A stretch of DNA of 64,000 bases from Sphingomonas montanisoli (GCF_008274695.1 NZ_VTOU01000001.1:124001-188000), one strand, 5' to 3'; shown: positions 37,077-47,349, counted from the first letter of the stretch. Made by a program: numbers and translations. The notes: generated from the letters alone by a model not told the origin.

Positions 37077-37344
37077 GCGCGCGTGCCGAAGTCATCGCGG
37101 AGAAGGTCGAAACTTTCGTCCGCGATATCGTCGCCCCCTACGAGAAAGACCCTCGCCTGGGCGCCCACGGCCCATCCGAGGATCTGGTCGTCGAGTTGCG
37201 CAAGCTTGCCCGTGACGCCGGGTTGATGACCCCGCCGTCGAGCGCGTCTTCCGCGAAATTCGCGCATTCCGCATATATGACGGCCCGACCGAGGTTCACA
37301 AATGGAGCCTCGCCAAGAAGATCAAGCGCGACTGGCGAACCTGA
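37073..37344 (+). pseudogene. Acyl-CoA dehydrogenase remnant (internal deletion, frameshift)
   Basis: The reading frame opens with an acyl-CoA dehydrogenase N-terminus (MSARAEVIAEKVETFVRDIV, continuing to about DAGLMTP, residue 53). In another frame, from about 37230, the sequence suddenly continues with the family's C-terminus (VERVFREIRAFRIYDGPTEV, ending in the tga at 37342-37344). An intact enzyme would be around 400 residues, so about 300 codons are missing and the two ends are out of frame. The flavin-binding and catalytic core is absent, so the product cannot be active. It overlaps the SDR stop (ATGA), showing it was once the third gene of this operon. Confidence 0.85.
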
Positions 37345-37385
37345 CGCGGGCAGCAGCCAAATGACGCACACACTTTCGACCCCAG

Positions 37386-37405
37386 CCCCGACGACCGGGG
37401 TTTTT
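37386..37405 (+). terminator. Intrinsic terminator after the acyl-CoA dehydrogenase remnant
   Basis: CCCCG and CGGGG form a short GC stem around ACGAC and are followed at once by a run of five T. It ends the Coq4-SDR-remnant transcription unit. The remaining approximately 110 bp before the amidohydrolase shows no other recognisable signal. Confidence 0.65.
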
Positions 37406-37517
37406 CTTTGCCAAATGGACAGCCTCTTCGATCCAAGTTAAGCCGATATGCAATTTCCGAATCAGCAACGAAAAAGCTGAGCGGAAAGCCGGGAAGGCCG
37501 GCGGAGGAGAGCGAGAG

Positions 37518-39284
37518 ATGGATGATATCGTCATTCGCGGCGGCAGGATCGCCGATGGTTCGGGAGCCTCTTTGGTCACGGGCGACATCGCGATCCGCGA
37601 CGGCGTCATCACCCGGGTCGGCGGCAAGGCAGGCCCGGCAAAGCAGGAGATCGACGCCGACGGCGCGCTCATCACCCCCGGCTTCGTCGACGTCCACAGC
37701 CACTATGATGGCCAGGCGACGTGGGACGAGACGATCGACCCGTCCTTTTCCAACGGCATCACCACGACGATGATGGGCATGTGCGGCGTCGGCTTCGCCC
37801 CTGCCCGCCCGCGTGATCGCGATCTGATGATATCGGTGATGGAGGGGGTGGAGGCGATCCCCGGCATCGTGCTGACCGAAGGCGTGCCGTGGAAGTGGGA
37901 GAGCTTCCCCGAATATATGGACTTCCTGGCCGGCCGGTCGTTCGGCCTCGATGTCGGCGTGCTCGCGCCACACGCCCCGATGCGCGTTTTCGCGATGGGC
38001 GAGCGCGCGGTGACTCACGAGGCCGCGACCGTCGACGAACTGAACGTGATGCGCGATCTGGTGCGCGGCGCAATGAAGGCCGGCGCCTTCGGCATCTCCG
38101 CGGGCCGGATCGCCGAACATATCTATGGCGACGACCGCAAGAACACCCCCGGCACCTTCGCCGAACATGAGGAATTCTTCGCGCTGGCCGAGGCGATGGC
38201 CGAAAGCGGGCGCGGCATCTTCCAGATCGTGCCGCGCGGCGCCGCCGGCGCCTCGCCGATCGCGCCCGTCGCCACGCGGCAGGATCGCGAGGCCGAACAC
38301 CAGCTGTTCGAGGATATCGCCCGCCGCTCGGGCCGCCCGGTCCACTATCTGCTCCAGCAGTTCGGCAGCGACACCGGCGACTGGCGGATGATGCTCGATC
38401 GCACCCGCGCCGCCAACGAAGCGGGCCTGCCGATCACCTGCCACATCGCATCGCGCGGCTTCGGCCTCGTCTCGATGCTCGACGGCTATCACAATTTCCA
38501 GGCGCGCCCGTCCTATCGCGAGATTGAGAATCTTCCGCTCGCCGAGCGTGCGAAGGCGATGCGCGAGCCGGCCCGCCGCGCCGCGATCCTGTCCGAGGAT
38601 AACCTGCCGCCACAGACCGTCGGCCGCGAGGCGACCTATGGCTCGATGATGCTCAAGAATCTGGGCGGGCGCGGCTATCTCTTCTCACCTGCCGACAGCG
38701 ACTATGAACCCGATCAGGACCGGATCGTCGACAACGTCGCCTCTGCACAAGGCAGGACGGTCGAGGAGGTGGTGTACGATCACCTCGTGGCGGCCGATGG
38801 CGGCAACAGCGTCGTCCACATGTTGCTCAACTATGCGGGCGGCAATCTCGATCACATCCACACGATGCTGCGACATCCGGACACCGTCTCGTCGCTGGGC
38901 GATGGTGGCGCGCATATGAAGCTGATCTCGGACGCTTCGATGCTGCCCTTCCATCTCAGCTTCTGGGCGCGCGACCGCAAGCGCGGGCCTCGCTTTACGG
39001 TCGAGGAAATGGTCGCGCGGATCACTGGACGCAACGCCCGCGCCTTCGGCCTTTCCGATCGCGGCCTGCTGCGCGAAGGGCTGCGTGCCGACGTTAACGT
39101 GATCGATTTCGACGGGTTGCAGTTGCATCACCCGGTGATCGCGCACGATCTGCCCACGGGCGGCACGCGCCTCAATCAGGTGACGACCGGCTTCCTCGCG
39201 ACGATCCTCGCCGGCACCGTCACCCGCCGCAACGACAGCGACACCGGCGCGCGCACCGGGCGCCTGCTGCGCAGCGTCGCCTGA
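37518..39284 (+). CDS. Amidohydrolase family protein (N-acyl-D-amino-acid deacylase-like)
   Basis: The 588-residue metal-dependent hydrolase has the beta-sandwich plus TIM-barrel architecture: VIRGGRIADGSG at the N-terminus, metal-binding FVDVHSHYD near residue 58, TCHIASRG mid-protein, and SLGDGGAHMKLISD with Asp/His ligands toward the C-terminus. This group includes N-acyl-D-amino-acid deacylases and relatives of unknown substrate often found in sphingomonad catabolic clusters. A strong GGAGGAGAG ribosome site precedes the ATG. Whether it cuts an amide, lactone or other cyclic bond cannot be told from sequence. Confidence 0.85.
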   Translation: MDDIVIRGGRIADGSGASLVTGDIAIRDGVITRVGGKAGPAKQEIDADGALITPGFVDVHSHYDGQATWDETIDPSFSNGITTTMMGMCGVGFAPARPRDRDLMISVMEGVEAIPGIVLTEGVPWKWESFPEYMDFLAGRSFGLDVGVLAPHAPMRVFAMGERAVTHEAATVDELNVMRDLVRGAMKAGAFGISAGRIAEHIYGDDRKNTPGTFAEHEEFFALAEAMAESGRGIFQIVPRGAAGASPIAPVATRQDREAEHQLFEDIARRSGRPVHYLLQQFGSDTGDWRMMLDRTRAANEAGLPITCHIASRGFGLVSMLDGYHNFQARPSYREIENLPLAERAKAMREPARRAAILSEDNLPPQTVGREATYGSMMLKNLGGRGYLFSPADSDYEPDQDRIVDNVASAQGRTVEEVVYDHLVAADGGNSVVHMLLNYAGGNLDHIHTMLRHPDTVSSLGDGGAHMKLISDASMLPFHLSFWARDRKRGPRFTVEEMVARITGRNARAFGLSDRGLLREGLRADVNVIDFDGLQLHHPVIAHDLPTGGTRLNQVTTGFLATILAGTVTRRNDSDTGARTGRLLRSVA

Positions 39285-39314
39285 ATCCCATCACCACAGA
39301 CCGAAAGACCATCC

Positions 39315-40787
39315 ATGATCGATAGTGCGAAGAACCGGGCCGACATGCGGATCATCGTCGTGGGCGCCGGTATGTCCGGCCTGCTGGCGGGCATCGAGTT
39401 GCAGAAGGCGGGTTACACCAATTTCGCGATCTACGAGAAGGCCGACAAGGTCGCGGGAACATGGCGTGAGAACCGCTATCCGGGGCTGACCTGCGATATC
39501 CCGTCGCATGCTTACACCTACAGCTTCGCGCCCAATCCCGACTGGACCCAGCGTTACCCGCCCGGCCCGGAAATCTTTGCCTACTTCGCGCGCGTGACCG
39601 AGGAATTCGGCCTGAACGATCGGATCGTCTTCAACAAGGAAGTCACCTCGGCCGTGTTCGAAGATGGCGGCTGGGCGATCGGTACGGCGGATGGCGCCAG
39701 CGAGCGCGCCGATGCGATGATCGTCGCGACCGGCATCCTCCACCACCCCAATATCCCGACCTTCGAGGGGCAGGAGACTTTCAAGGGACCGATCTTCCAT
39801 TCGGCGCGCTGGGACGAGAGCGTCGAACTCGACGGCAAGCGGATCGGCGTGATCGGTTCGGGATCGACCGGCGTTCAGATCGTTTCGGCGCTGGCCGAAC
39901 GCGCGTCGAAGCTCATCCATTTCCAGCGCACGCCGCAATGGATCACGCCGGGCCAGAACCCGCAGTTCACCGAAGAACAGCGCGCCGCCTTCCGCGCCAA
40001 TCCGCAGCTGATGATCGACCTGCACGAGTCGCCCGAACTGAAGGAAGGGCTGCGCATGTTCACGCGCGCCGTGACCGACGTGAACTCGCCCGAAATGGCG
40101 GCGGTCGAGGCGTACACGCGGATGAACCTCGAGAACAACGTGCAGGATCCTGTCCTGCGCGAAAAGCTGCGCCCCAATTATCGCGCAGCATGCAAGCGCA
40201 TGATCATTTCGATGGACTATTATGAGAAGGTCCAGTTGCCCGCAGTCGAGGTGGTGCGCGAGAAGATCGATCGGTTCGAAGCCAATGGAATCCGCACCGC
40301 CGATGGCGAGTTCCACGAACTCGACATCATCGTGCTCGCGACGGGCTTCAAGGCGTCGTCCTTCATGCGTCCGATGAACGTGGTCGGCCGCGACGGCGTC
40401 GAACTCAACAAATTGTGGGACAAAAGGCCGAGTGCCTATCTGGCGGTTTCGATCCCCGATTTCCCCAACTTCTTCATGCTCAACGGGCCGAGCGCGCCGT
40501 TCGGCAATCTTTCGAGCATCGCGGTCGCCGAATATCAGATGATGCTGGTGATGAAGCTGCTCGAGGTGATCAGCAGCGGCAATGCCCGCCAGATCAGCGT
40601 CTCTCGCGAGGCGATGGCAACGTATAACAGCGAACTGATCGCCGCGACCAAGGGCACCGTCTGGGCGAGTGGCTGTTCGAGTTGGTATCTCGATCCGGAC
40701 GGCGTGCCGACGATCTGGCCCTATACGTTGGAGCGCTTCATGGAAGAAACGTCAGAGCCAAAGCTCGAAGCGTTCGAACAGGCCTGA
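39315..40787 (+). CDS. Flavin-containing monooxygenase (Baeyer-Villiger type)
   Basis: The 490-residue NAD(P)H- and FAD-dependent enzyme has the FAD motif VVGAGMSG (about 15-22), GTWRENRYPG, the Baeyer-Villiger fingerprint FxGxxxHxxxW at 156-166 (FKGPIFHSARW) and the second Rossmann motif GVIGSGSTG (about 178-186). Such enzymes insert oxygen next to a ketone to form an ester or lactone. The start is uncertain because no clear ribosome site precedes 39315, and the ATG at 39345 is also possible. It is part of the catabolic block, 3 nt upstream of an SDR gene. Confidence 0.87.
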   Translation: MIDSAKNRADMRIIVVGAGMSGLLAGIELQKAGYTNFAIYEKADKVAGTWRENRYPGLTCDIPSHAYTYSFAPNPDWTQRYPPGPEIFAYFARVTEEFGLNDRIVFNKEVTSAVFEDGGWAIGTADGASERADAMIVATGILHHPNIPTFEGQETFKGPIFHSARWDESVELDGKRIGVIGSGSTGVQIVSALAERASKLIHFQRTPQWITPGQNPQFTEEQRAAFRANPQLMIDLHESPELKEGLRMFTRAVTDVNSPEMAAVEAYTRMNLENNVQDPVLREKLRPNYRAACKRMIISMDYYEKVQLPAVEVVREKIDRFEANGIRTADGEFHELDIIVLATGFKASSFMRPMNVVGRDGVELNKLWDKRPSAYLAVSIPDFPNFFMLNGPSAPFGNLSSIAVAEYQMMLVMKLLEVISSGNARQISVSREAMATYNSELIAATKGTVWASGCSSWYLDPDGVPTIWPYTLERFMEETSEPKLEAFEQA

Positions 40788-40790
40788 TTG

Positions 40791-41543
40791 ATGTTCCGGC
40801 TCGATGGCAAGATCGCGCTGATCACAGGCGCGGGGCAGAATATCGGCGCAGGCGTCGCCCAGTTGATGGCGGCGCAGGGCGCCATCGTGCTGGTGAACGA
40901 TTATTATGCCGAGCGCGCGCAGGAGACCGTCGACGGAATCGTCGCGGCCGGCGGCAAGGCGCGCGCGGTGCCCTTCGACGTCACCGATCGCGAGGCGGTG
41001 AACGCAGCGGTCGCCGAGATCGCTGCGAATGAGGGGCCGGTCGACATCCTCGTCAACAATGCAGGCAATGCCGGCATCGGCGGTAATATGGGCCAGAAGC
41101 CGTTCGCAGAAACCTCGCCCGAGGTGTGGCCAGGCATCTTCGCGGTCAATCTCTACGGCCTGTTCCACTGCTGCCAGGCGGTGTTGCCCAGCATGATCGA
41201 GCGGCAGCAGGGCCGGATCATCACCAACACGTCGGGTGCCGGCCAGGCGGGGCTCAACATCGGCGTGTCGGCCTATGGCGCGGCCAAATCGGGCCAGATC
41301 GGCTTCATGCGCCATCTCGCGGTCGAAAATGCGCGCTACAACATCACCTGCAACACGATCGCGATCGGCCTCGTCATCGCAAAGCCCAGCCCCGTGACCG
41401 AGCCGATGGCCAAGTCGATCCCGCTCAAGCGGCTCGGCAAGCCCGAAGATATCGGCGCGCTCGCGGTCTATCTGGCTTCGGATGAGGCCGGCTGGATCAC
41501 CGGGCAGACGATCGGCGCGAATGGCGGTGCCTGGATCAACTGA
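40791..41543 (+). CDS. SDR family oxidoreductase
   Basis: The 250-residue protein has TGAGQNIG at 12-19, NNAG in ILVNNAGNAG, catalytic Ser in TNTSGAG and YGAAK in SAYGAAKSG. The C-terminal end (TIGANGGAWIN) matches 3-oxoacyl-ACP-reductase-like SDRs. An ATG at 40791 was chosen over an adjacent TTG. It starts 3 nt after the monooxygenase stop, so the two are co-transcribed: an alcohol-to-ketone oxidation by this SDR could feed the Baeyer-Villiger step, which is an inference from context. Confidence 0.85.
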   Translation: MFRLDGKIALITGAGQNIGAGVAQLMAAQGAIVLVNDYYAERAQETVDGIVAAGGKARAVPFDVTDREAVNAAVAEIAANEGPVDILVNNAGNAGIGGNMGQKPFAETSPEVWPGIFAVNLYGLFHCCQAVLPSMIERQQGRIITNTSGAGQAGLNIGVSAYGAAKSGQIGFMRHLAVENARYNITCNTIAIGLVIAKPSPVTEPMAKSIPLKRLGKPEDIGALAVYLASDEAGWITGQTIGANGGAWIN

Positions 41544-41578
41544 TTGCATCGGCCCGCTGGCTGCGATTATCTCGGATT

Positions 41579-42088
41579 ATGGCTCCGACGCCCATCGACC
41601 GACTTAGTGACCGGCAGAAGGAATGCCTTCGCCTCGTCTGGCGCCACCAATCGTCAAAGGACATCGCGCGCCACCTGGGCCTGTCCCCCCACACCGTCGA
41701 CGATTATCTGCGTAAGGCGATCCGGACTCTGGATGCCGCCGACCGCATCGATGCCGCGCGGAGGCTTCATGAGGCCGAGGTCGCGACCCCTCAATCATTG
41801 ATGCTTCAACCGCAAATCGTTGCCGAAGCGGCGTTTTTCAACGCAGTCTCTCCTCCGGACAAAGCGGACGCATGGGGCATGGCGGGGCATGGACAAGACG
41901 GTCTTGGGGACATTTCCACCGGCGAGCCGGCACCATTGGTGCCACTGCCACGACCTCAGACGGGCGAGCGCAACGATCTGAGCGCGACGCAGAAGCTGGC
42001 GCGGATCGGCGCGATGGGGATGATCTGGACCGGGGTCGCAATCGCCGCGGCTGGTGGCCTCGCCGCGCTCAAATATCTGATCCGATAG
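41579..42088 (+). CDS. LuxR-type HTH protein with C-terminal membrane helix
   Basis: The 169-residue protein begins with a LuxR/GerE helix-turn-helix (about residues 8-65, LSDRQKECLRLVWRHQSSKD and LSPHTVDDYLRKAI). A linker without a known sensor domain follows (about 70-140), and the protein ends in one hydrophobic helix (about 143-163, GMIWTGVAIAAAGGLAALKY). This architecture predicts a membrane-tethered regulator with its DNA-binding domain in the cytoplasm. It lies 36 nt after the SDR gene, so it may regulate this block, but no operator can be assigned to it. Confidence 0.75.
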   Translation: MAPTPIDRLSDRQKECLRLVWRHQSSKDIARHLGLSPHTVDDYLRKAIRTLDAADRIDAARRLHEAEVATPQSLMLQPQIVAEAAFFNAVSPPDKADAWGMAGHGQDGLGDISTGEPAPLVPLPRPQTGERNDLSATQKLARIGAMGMIWTGVAIAAAGGLAALKYLIR

Positions 42089-42181
42089 CCGTCCATTCAA
42101 TGATCGCCGGCAACGCGCTGCCTATGAAGCGGTGCGGAGGGAACATCATGTCCTGTCCCAAAATCGTAACACATCAACAGC

Positions 42182-42649
42182 TTGACCCCTTGGGCCCCAC
42201 GGCTATCGATTGGCCTCGTGATCCTCTTTCTCACCTTCATGGCACTGTTCGTCGGCACGCTGGCCTTTGCCGTGTTGTTCGGCGACTGGCCGGAACGCTG
42301 GGGGGCGGCGATCTTCGCCGCCGCATGGCTGCTGACGCAGATTGGGATGGCGGGTTTCGATGCGGACAACACGCAGGCCAACCCCTATGTCGCGATCGTC
42401 GATCTGATGCTGCTCGTGGCGTTGGTCGTGCTGGCGTTGCGCTGCGATCGTTACTGGCCGATGTGGGCGGCGTCGTTTCAGATCCCATCGCTGATCGTCA
42501 CCACGCTCACGATCATCGGCGCCAATTCGGACATGCGCGTCTACATGAACGGCACCGCCGTGTGGGCCTGGCTCCAGATGTTCGCACTTGCGCTCGCGAC
42601 GTGGCGCTATCGTCGAACCCGCGTGAAGGCCACCAGCATCGTCCTGTGA
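42182..42649 (+). CDS. Four-helix membrane protein of unknown function
   Basis: A 155-residue hydrophobic protein with about four transmembrane helices (residues 10-30, 40-55, 68-86, 95-113) and a basic C-terminus. The start is a TTG at 42182 with no convincing ribosome site, and no in-frame ATG gives a better N-terminus. No family is recognised. It precedes a MarR-like gene by 10 nt and may form a unit with it. Confidence 0.6.
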   Translation: MTPWAPRLSIGLVILFLTFMALFVGTLAFAVLFGDWPERWGAAIFAAAWLLTQIGMAGFDADNTQANPYVAIVDLMLLVALVVLALRCDRYWPMWAASFQIPSLIVTTLTIIGANSDMRVYMNGTAVWAWLQMFALALATWRYRRTRVKATSIVL

Positions 42650-42659
42650 AGGACGCCGC

Positions 42660-42995
42660 ATGAGCACGCTCTACGATCGCGCCCGCGCGCTGATGGAGAT
42701 GCGGCGGCGGCGCGACACGATCCTGGGTCATGATCTGTTTGGCGAACCGGCGTGGGACATATTGCTCGATCTCTATACGTCCGAGGTGGAGGGCAAGCAG
42801 GTCAAGCTGTCCGCGCTCGGCCTGCTCGCCGGGATCGCGCCGACGACGATGATGCGATGGACAGCGGTGCTCGTAAATCGTGGCCTGATCAACCGCTCGT
42901 CCGATGATCGTGACCAGCGCATCCGGATCGTATCGCTATCGGATGCCGGCCGCGCGCGGATCGAGCAGGTTCTGATGCATTCGTCGGATTCATAG
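42660..42995 (+). CDS. MarR-like winged-helix regulator
   Basis: A 111-residue protein with a winged helix-turn-helix (WDILLDLYTSEVEGKQVKLS then IAPTTMMRWTAVLVNRGLIN) and the wing RSSDDRDQRIRIVSLSDAGR, the classic MarR pattern. It is shorter than most MarR proteins because it lacks a full N-terminal dimerisation helix. It sits immediately upstream of the larger monooxygenase gene, whose leader carries a perfect inverted repeat, so it is the nearest candidate repressor. Confidence 0.8.
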   Translation: MSTLYDRARALMEMRRRRDTILGHDLFGEPAWDILLDLYTSEVEGKQVKLSALGLLAGIAPTTMMRWTAVLVNRGLINRSSDDRDQRIRIVSLSDAGRARIEQVLMHSSDS

Positions 42996-43065
42996 ACGGC
43001 CTCGCCTCCGCATCCTCGTCAATTCACCCATGTGCGTTTACTTACGTGACAGCCTGTCCTATCTA

Positions 43066-43089
43066 TTATGTAAACCAGTGTTTACATAA
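43066..43089. promoter_or_regulatory. Operator-like palindrome before the BVMO gene
   Basis: TTATGTAAAC and GTTTACATAA form perfect 10-bp arms around a 4-bp centre, ending 14 nt before the monooxygenase ATG and just before its GGCGGGG ribosome site. Its size and symmetry match TetR- or MarR-type operators. It probably controls the monooxygenase gene. Confidence 0.7.
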
Positions 43090-43103
43090 GGCGGGGATTC
43101 GAT

Positions 43104-44906
<1,803 letters not shown>

Positions 44907-44927
44907 CATCCTGTAGCGGACAATGCC

Positions 44928-44957
44928 TCCCTCTCCCTTGAGAACTAGGGAGAGGGA
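44928..44957. promoter_or_regulatory. Hairpin overlapping the cyclase-gene ribosome site
   Basis: TCCCTCTCCCT and AGGGAGAGGGA form perfect 11-bp arms with an 8-nt loop. The right arm contains the purine-rich GGGAGAGGGA that is the only ribosome site for the ATG at 44966. Folding would hide it, so the hairpin may limit or regulate translation, or be a partial terminator after the monooxygenase. Confidence 0.6.
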
Positions 44958-44965
44958 CTGCATCG

Positions 44966-45904
44966 ATGCAGCGGAAAGACTTCGACAAGATCGCCGAGCG
45001 GCTCCGCAACTGGGGCCGCTGGGGCAATGAGGATCAGCGCGGAACGCTCAATCATATCGGGCCGGAGGCGCTGCAACGCGCAGCGACCTCGGTCCAGTCG
45101 GGCAAGATGTTCGCGCTCGGGCTCAACTTCGACAAGAACGGCCCGCAGCCGCCGGGCATGCGCATGAACCCGCAGCTCTACATGACCGCGATAGCCCAGG
45201 TCATGAATCCCAATTTCCCCGAAGTCGTCTTTTCCGACGACGTCGTCCACATGTCGCTCCAATGCGCGACCCAATGGGATGCGCTCAGCCATGCCCATTA
45301 TGACGGCGAACTCTATAATGGCTGCAAGGCGTGCGACGTGTTGAGCACCGCCGGCGCCAGCAAGAACGGCATCGAGCATCTCGCCAATCCCGGCATCATG
45401 GCGCGCGGCGTGCTGCTCGATATCGCGCGACTCAAGGGTGTCGACCGGCTCGAGCCCGGCACCGTCGTCACCGTCGATGACCTGCGCGCCGCCTGCGACA
45501 AGGAAGGCGTGTCGATCCAGGCCGGCGACATCGTGATGGTGCGCACCGGCCATATCGATCACTTCACGATCGATCGAAATATGATGAACTTTTACATGAA
45601 CAATCCCGGCGTATCGACGGAAGTGGCCGAATGGCTCTACGATCACAGTGCCGCGGCGATCGCGGCGGACAATCTGGCGGTCGAGACGACCCCGATGGAA
45701 AGCTTCGGCGGCTCCGAAATGCCGCTGCCTTTCCACATGCTGTGCCTACGCGAAATGGGCCTGCCGCTAGGCGAGATGTGGAACATGTCCCCGCTCGCGG
45801 CCGATTGCGCGGCGGACGGGAAATACACCTTCCTGCTCGCCGCCCCGCCGCTCGCGATCACGGGCGCGGTGGGATCGCCCGTCAATCCGATGGTGCTGAA
45901 GTAA
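44966..45904 (+). CDS. Cyclase family protein (kynurenine formamidase-like hydrolase)
   Basis: The 312-residue protein belongs to the cyclase/Kfa family of metal-dependent hydrolases. It has TQWDALSHAHYDG near residue 95 (variant of the HxGTHxDxPxH metal motif), GVLLDIARLKG, a mid-protein AGDIVMVRTGH and a C-terminal MSPLAADCAADGKYTFL. Family members hydrolyse amides or lactone-like bonds. It follows the Baeyer-Villiger gene with a 59-bp gap containing a hairpin that covers its ribosome site. Opening of the ester or lactone made by the upstream enzyme is a reasonable but unproven role. Confidence 0.83.
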   Translation: MQRKDFDKIAERLRNWGRWGNEDQRGTLNHIGPEALQRAATSVQSGKMFALGLNFDKNGPQPPGMRMNPQLYMTAIAQVMNPNFPEVVFSDDVVHMSLQCATQWDALSHAHYDGELYNGCKACDVLSTAGASKNGIEHLANPGIMARGVLLDIARLKGVDRLEPGTVVTVDDLRAACDKEGVSIQAGDIVMVRTGHIDHFTIDRNMMNFYMNNPGVSTEVAEWLYDHSAAAIAADNLAVETTPMESFGGSEMPLPFHMLCLREMGLPLGEMWNMSPLAADCAADGKYTFLLAAPPLAITGAVGSPVNPMVLK

Positions 45905-45911
45905 CATCGTT

Positions 45912-45998
45912 CCTCGTCACTGCGAGGAACCGAAGGCGACGAAGCAATCCACTCCAGGGACGGAGTGGGTTGCTTTCGCTCCGACTTGCAAAGACGAG
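45912..45998. repeat. Palindromic intergenic repeat, copy B
   Basis: The second copy of the approximately 85-bp imperfect palindrome. Its left arm is GAGGAACCGAAGGCGACGAA followed by GCAATCCACTCC, and its right arm is GGGTTGCTTTCGCTCCGACT ending in AAGACGAG. It lies between the convergent cyclase and 69-residue hypothetical genes and may act as a transcriptional punctuation hairpin. Confidence 0.7.
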
Positions 45999-46006
45999 TT
46001 CGAAAA

Positions 46007-46216
46007 TCAGTAGCTGAGCTGGGCGCCCTGCCCCGCGACCGCGACGATCGGGAGGCCGCGCCACGACCAGCCCGCATCGGTGCGCACGAAGCGATAGCGC
46101 TCGCCGCTGCCGACGATGCTCGCGATGACCTCGTGGCTCACGCGCCAGCCCTGTGGCTTACGACCTTCGGCACGGGCGCGGGCCAGCGTTTCCAGGGCTT
46201 CGGTGATCAGGGTCAT
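46007..46216 (-). CDS. Hypothetical protein (69 aa)
   Basis: From the ATG at 46216 the 69-residue product opens MTLITEALETLARARAEG, a helix, followed by a short alpha/beta segment (WRVSHEVIASIVGSGERYRF and WSWRGLPIVAVAGQ). No family, signal peptide or membrane segment is seen. GGAGAA precedes the start with usable spacing. The regular pattern suggests a small folded domain of unknown role. Confidence 0.55.
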   Translation of the reverse strand: MTLITEALETLARARAEGRKPQGWRVSHEVIASIVGSGERYRFVRTDAGWSWRGLPIVAVAGQGAQLSY

Positions 46217-46300
46217 CCGACTGTTCTCCGCTTGGGAACTACGTAAGCGGAGATCTGACGCCACCAATCGTTACGGCCAAGTAAACAAGTGCAACGCAAG

Positions 46301-46939
46301 CTATTGTTGCCCGCCGCCACCCTGCATCTGCGCGAGTTCGCCAAGCCTCTGTTCCAGCTCGGGGCGCCACGGCGCATCGGCCGGGCTGCGCGCGAGAAGA
46401 TCGCTCCACACCTTTGCCGCGCGATCCAACTGCCCCGCCTGCGCATAGGCAAGGCCGAGAAAGAAGGGCGGCCCGGGATGGTCGGGTGCGAGTTTCCCCG
46501 CTCGTTCGAAGGCGAGCTGTGCCGCGGGGGACATCATCCCCTGCCCGTGGATCACCAGCGCATTGCCCAGGCCGACCCACAGATCGGGACTGTTCGGGCG
46601 GCGCGACAGACCGCCCTTGATGATCCCGATCGCATAGGTGTTGAGCCCCTGGCGATGGAAGGCGTCGGCGGTGCCGAGCACCTGCGCGTCGGTGCCGAAG
46701 CGATCGAGCATCTTGCCGCGTTCGAGCGCGAAGGTCGTATCTGGCAGGTTGGCGGCGGATTCGGGGGGCGGGGTCGGCTTGCCCGGCAGCGCGGGACTCC
46801 CTTGCCACGCATAGCCCGCGACCCCGACGAACAAGGCCGCGCCGACCAGCTCCATGCCGCCCTTCGGCAGCCTGCCCCAGCGAAACAGCGCGCCGCCCAC
46901 CAGCAGAGCGAGCCCCAGAAAGACCAGCCAGCCCGTCAC
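46301..46939 (-). CDS. TPR cytochrome c biogenesis protein (CcmI/CycH-like)
   Basis: The 212-residue protein has two N-terminal hydrophobic helices (about 3-18 and 29-45) and a periplasmic tetratricopeptide region (GLGNALVIHGQG, AFERAGKLAPDHPGPPFFLG, LAYAQAGQLDRAAKVWSDLL). CcmI/CycH binds apocytochrome c C-termini and delivers them to CcmF/H for haem ligation. This version is shorter than full-length CycH. The start is a GTG that overlaps the ccmH stop (GTGA). It is the last gene of the ccm operon. Confidence 0.8.
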   Translation of the reverse strand: MTGWLVFLGLALLVGGALFRWGRLPKGGMELVGAALFVGVAGYAWQGSPALPGKPTPPPESAANLPDTTFALERGKMLDRFGTDAQVLGTADAFHRQGLNTYAIGIIKGGLSRRPNSPDLWVGLGNALVIHGQGMMSPAAQLAFERAGKLAPDHPGPPFFLGLAYAQAGQLDRAAKVWSDLLARSPADAPWRPELEQRLGELAQMQGGGGQQ

Positions 46940-47349
46940 TTGCGATTCCTTCGCTTAAGTCGCCCGCTCACAATCCAGACGCCGATGCCCAGGAACAGGA
47001 TCGGCATCACCCACAGCGGCCAGGTCAGCGCATCCAGCGGGGGATTATAGCTCACCCAGTCGCCATAGCGCTCGATCAGCCATTTGCGGATATCCTCCGG
47101 CTTTTCGCCCTTCTGGATGCGCGTGCGGACCAGCGAGCGCATATCGCCCGCCATCTCGGCATCGCTGTCCGCGATCGACTGCCCCTGGCAGACGAGGCAG
47201 CGCAGCGATTCCATCAGATGCTTGGCCGCGGCTTCCTGCTTGGGATCGGGCAGCTGCTCGTTCGTATAAGGCGCAGCGGGCATCAGCGAGTCGGCCAGAA
47301 GCGGGCTCGCGGTCGCGAGCAGCAACGCGGCGAGTGCAGCCTTCCTCAC
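46936..47349 (-). CDS. ccmH: Cytochrome c-type biogenesis protein CcmH
   Basis: The 137-residue protein has a signal peptide (cleavage near residue 20), the haem-lyase redox motif LRCxxC at 49-54 (LRCLVCQGQ), the conserved IRKWLIERYGDWVSYNPP, and a C-terminal membrane helix (WPLWVMPILFLGIGVWIV) with a basic tail. CcmH reduces apocytochrome CxxCH cysteines for haem attachment. The start is a GTG overlapping the ccmG stop. It is coupled downstream to the TPR gene. Confidence 0.95.
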   Translation of the reverse strand: MRKAALAALLLATASPLLADSLMPAAPYTNEQLPDPKQEAAAKHLMESLRCLVCQGQSIADSDAEMAGDMRSLVRTRIQKGEKPEDIRKWLIERYGDWVSYNPPLDALTWPLWVMPILFLGIGVWIVSGRLKRRNRK

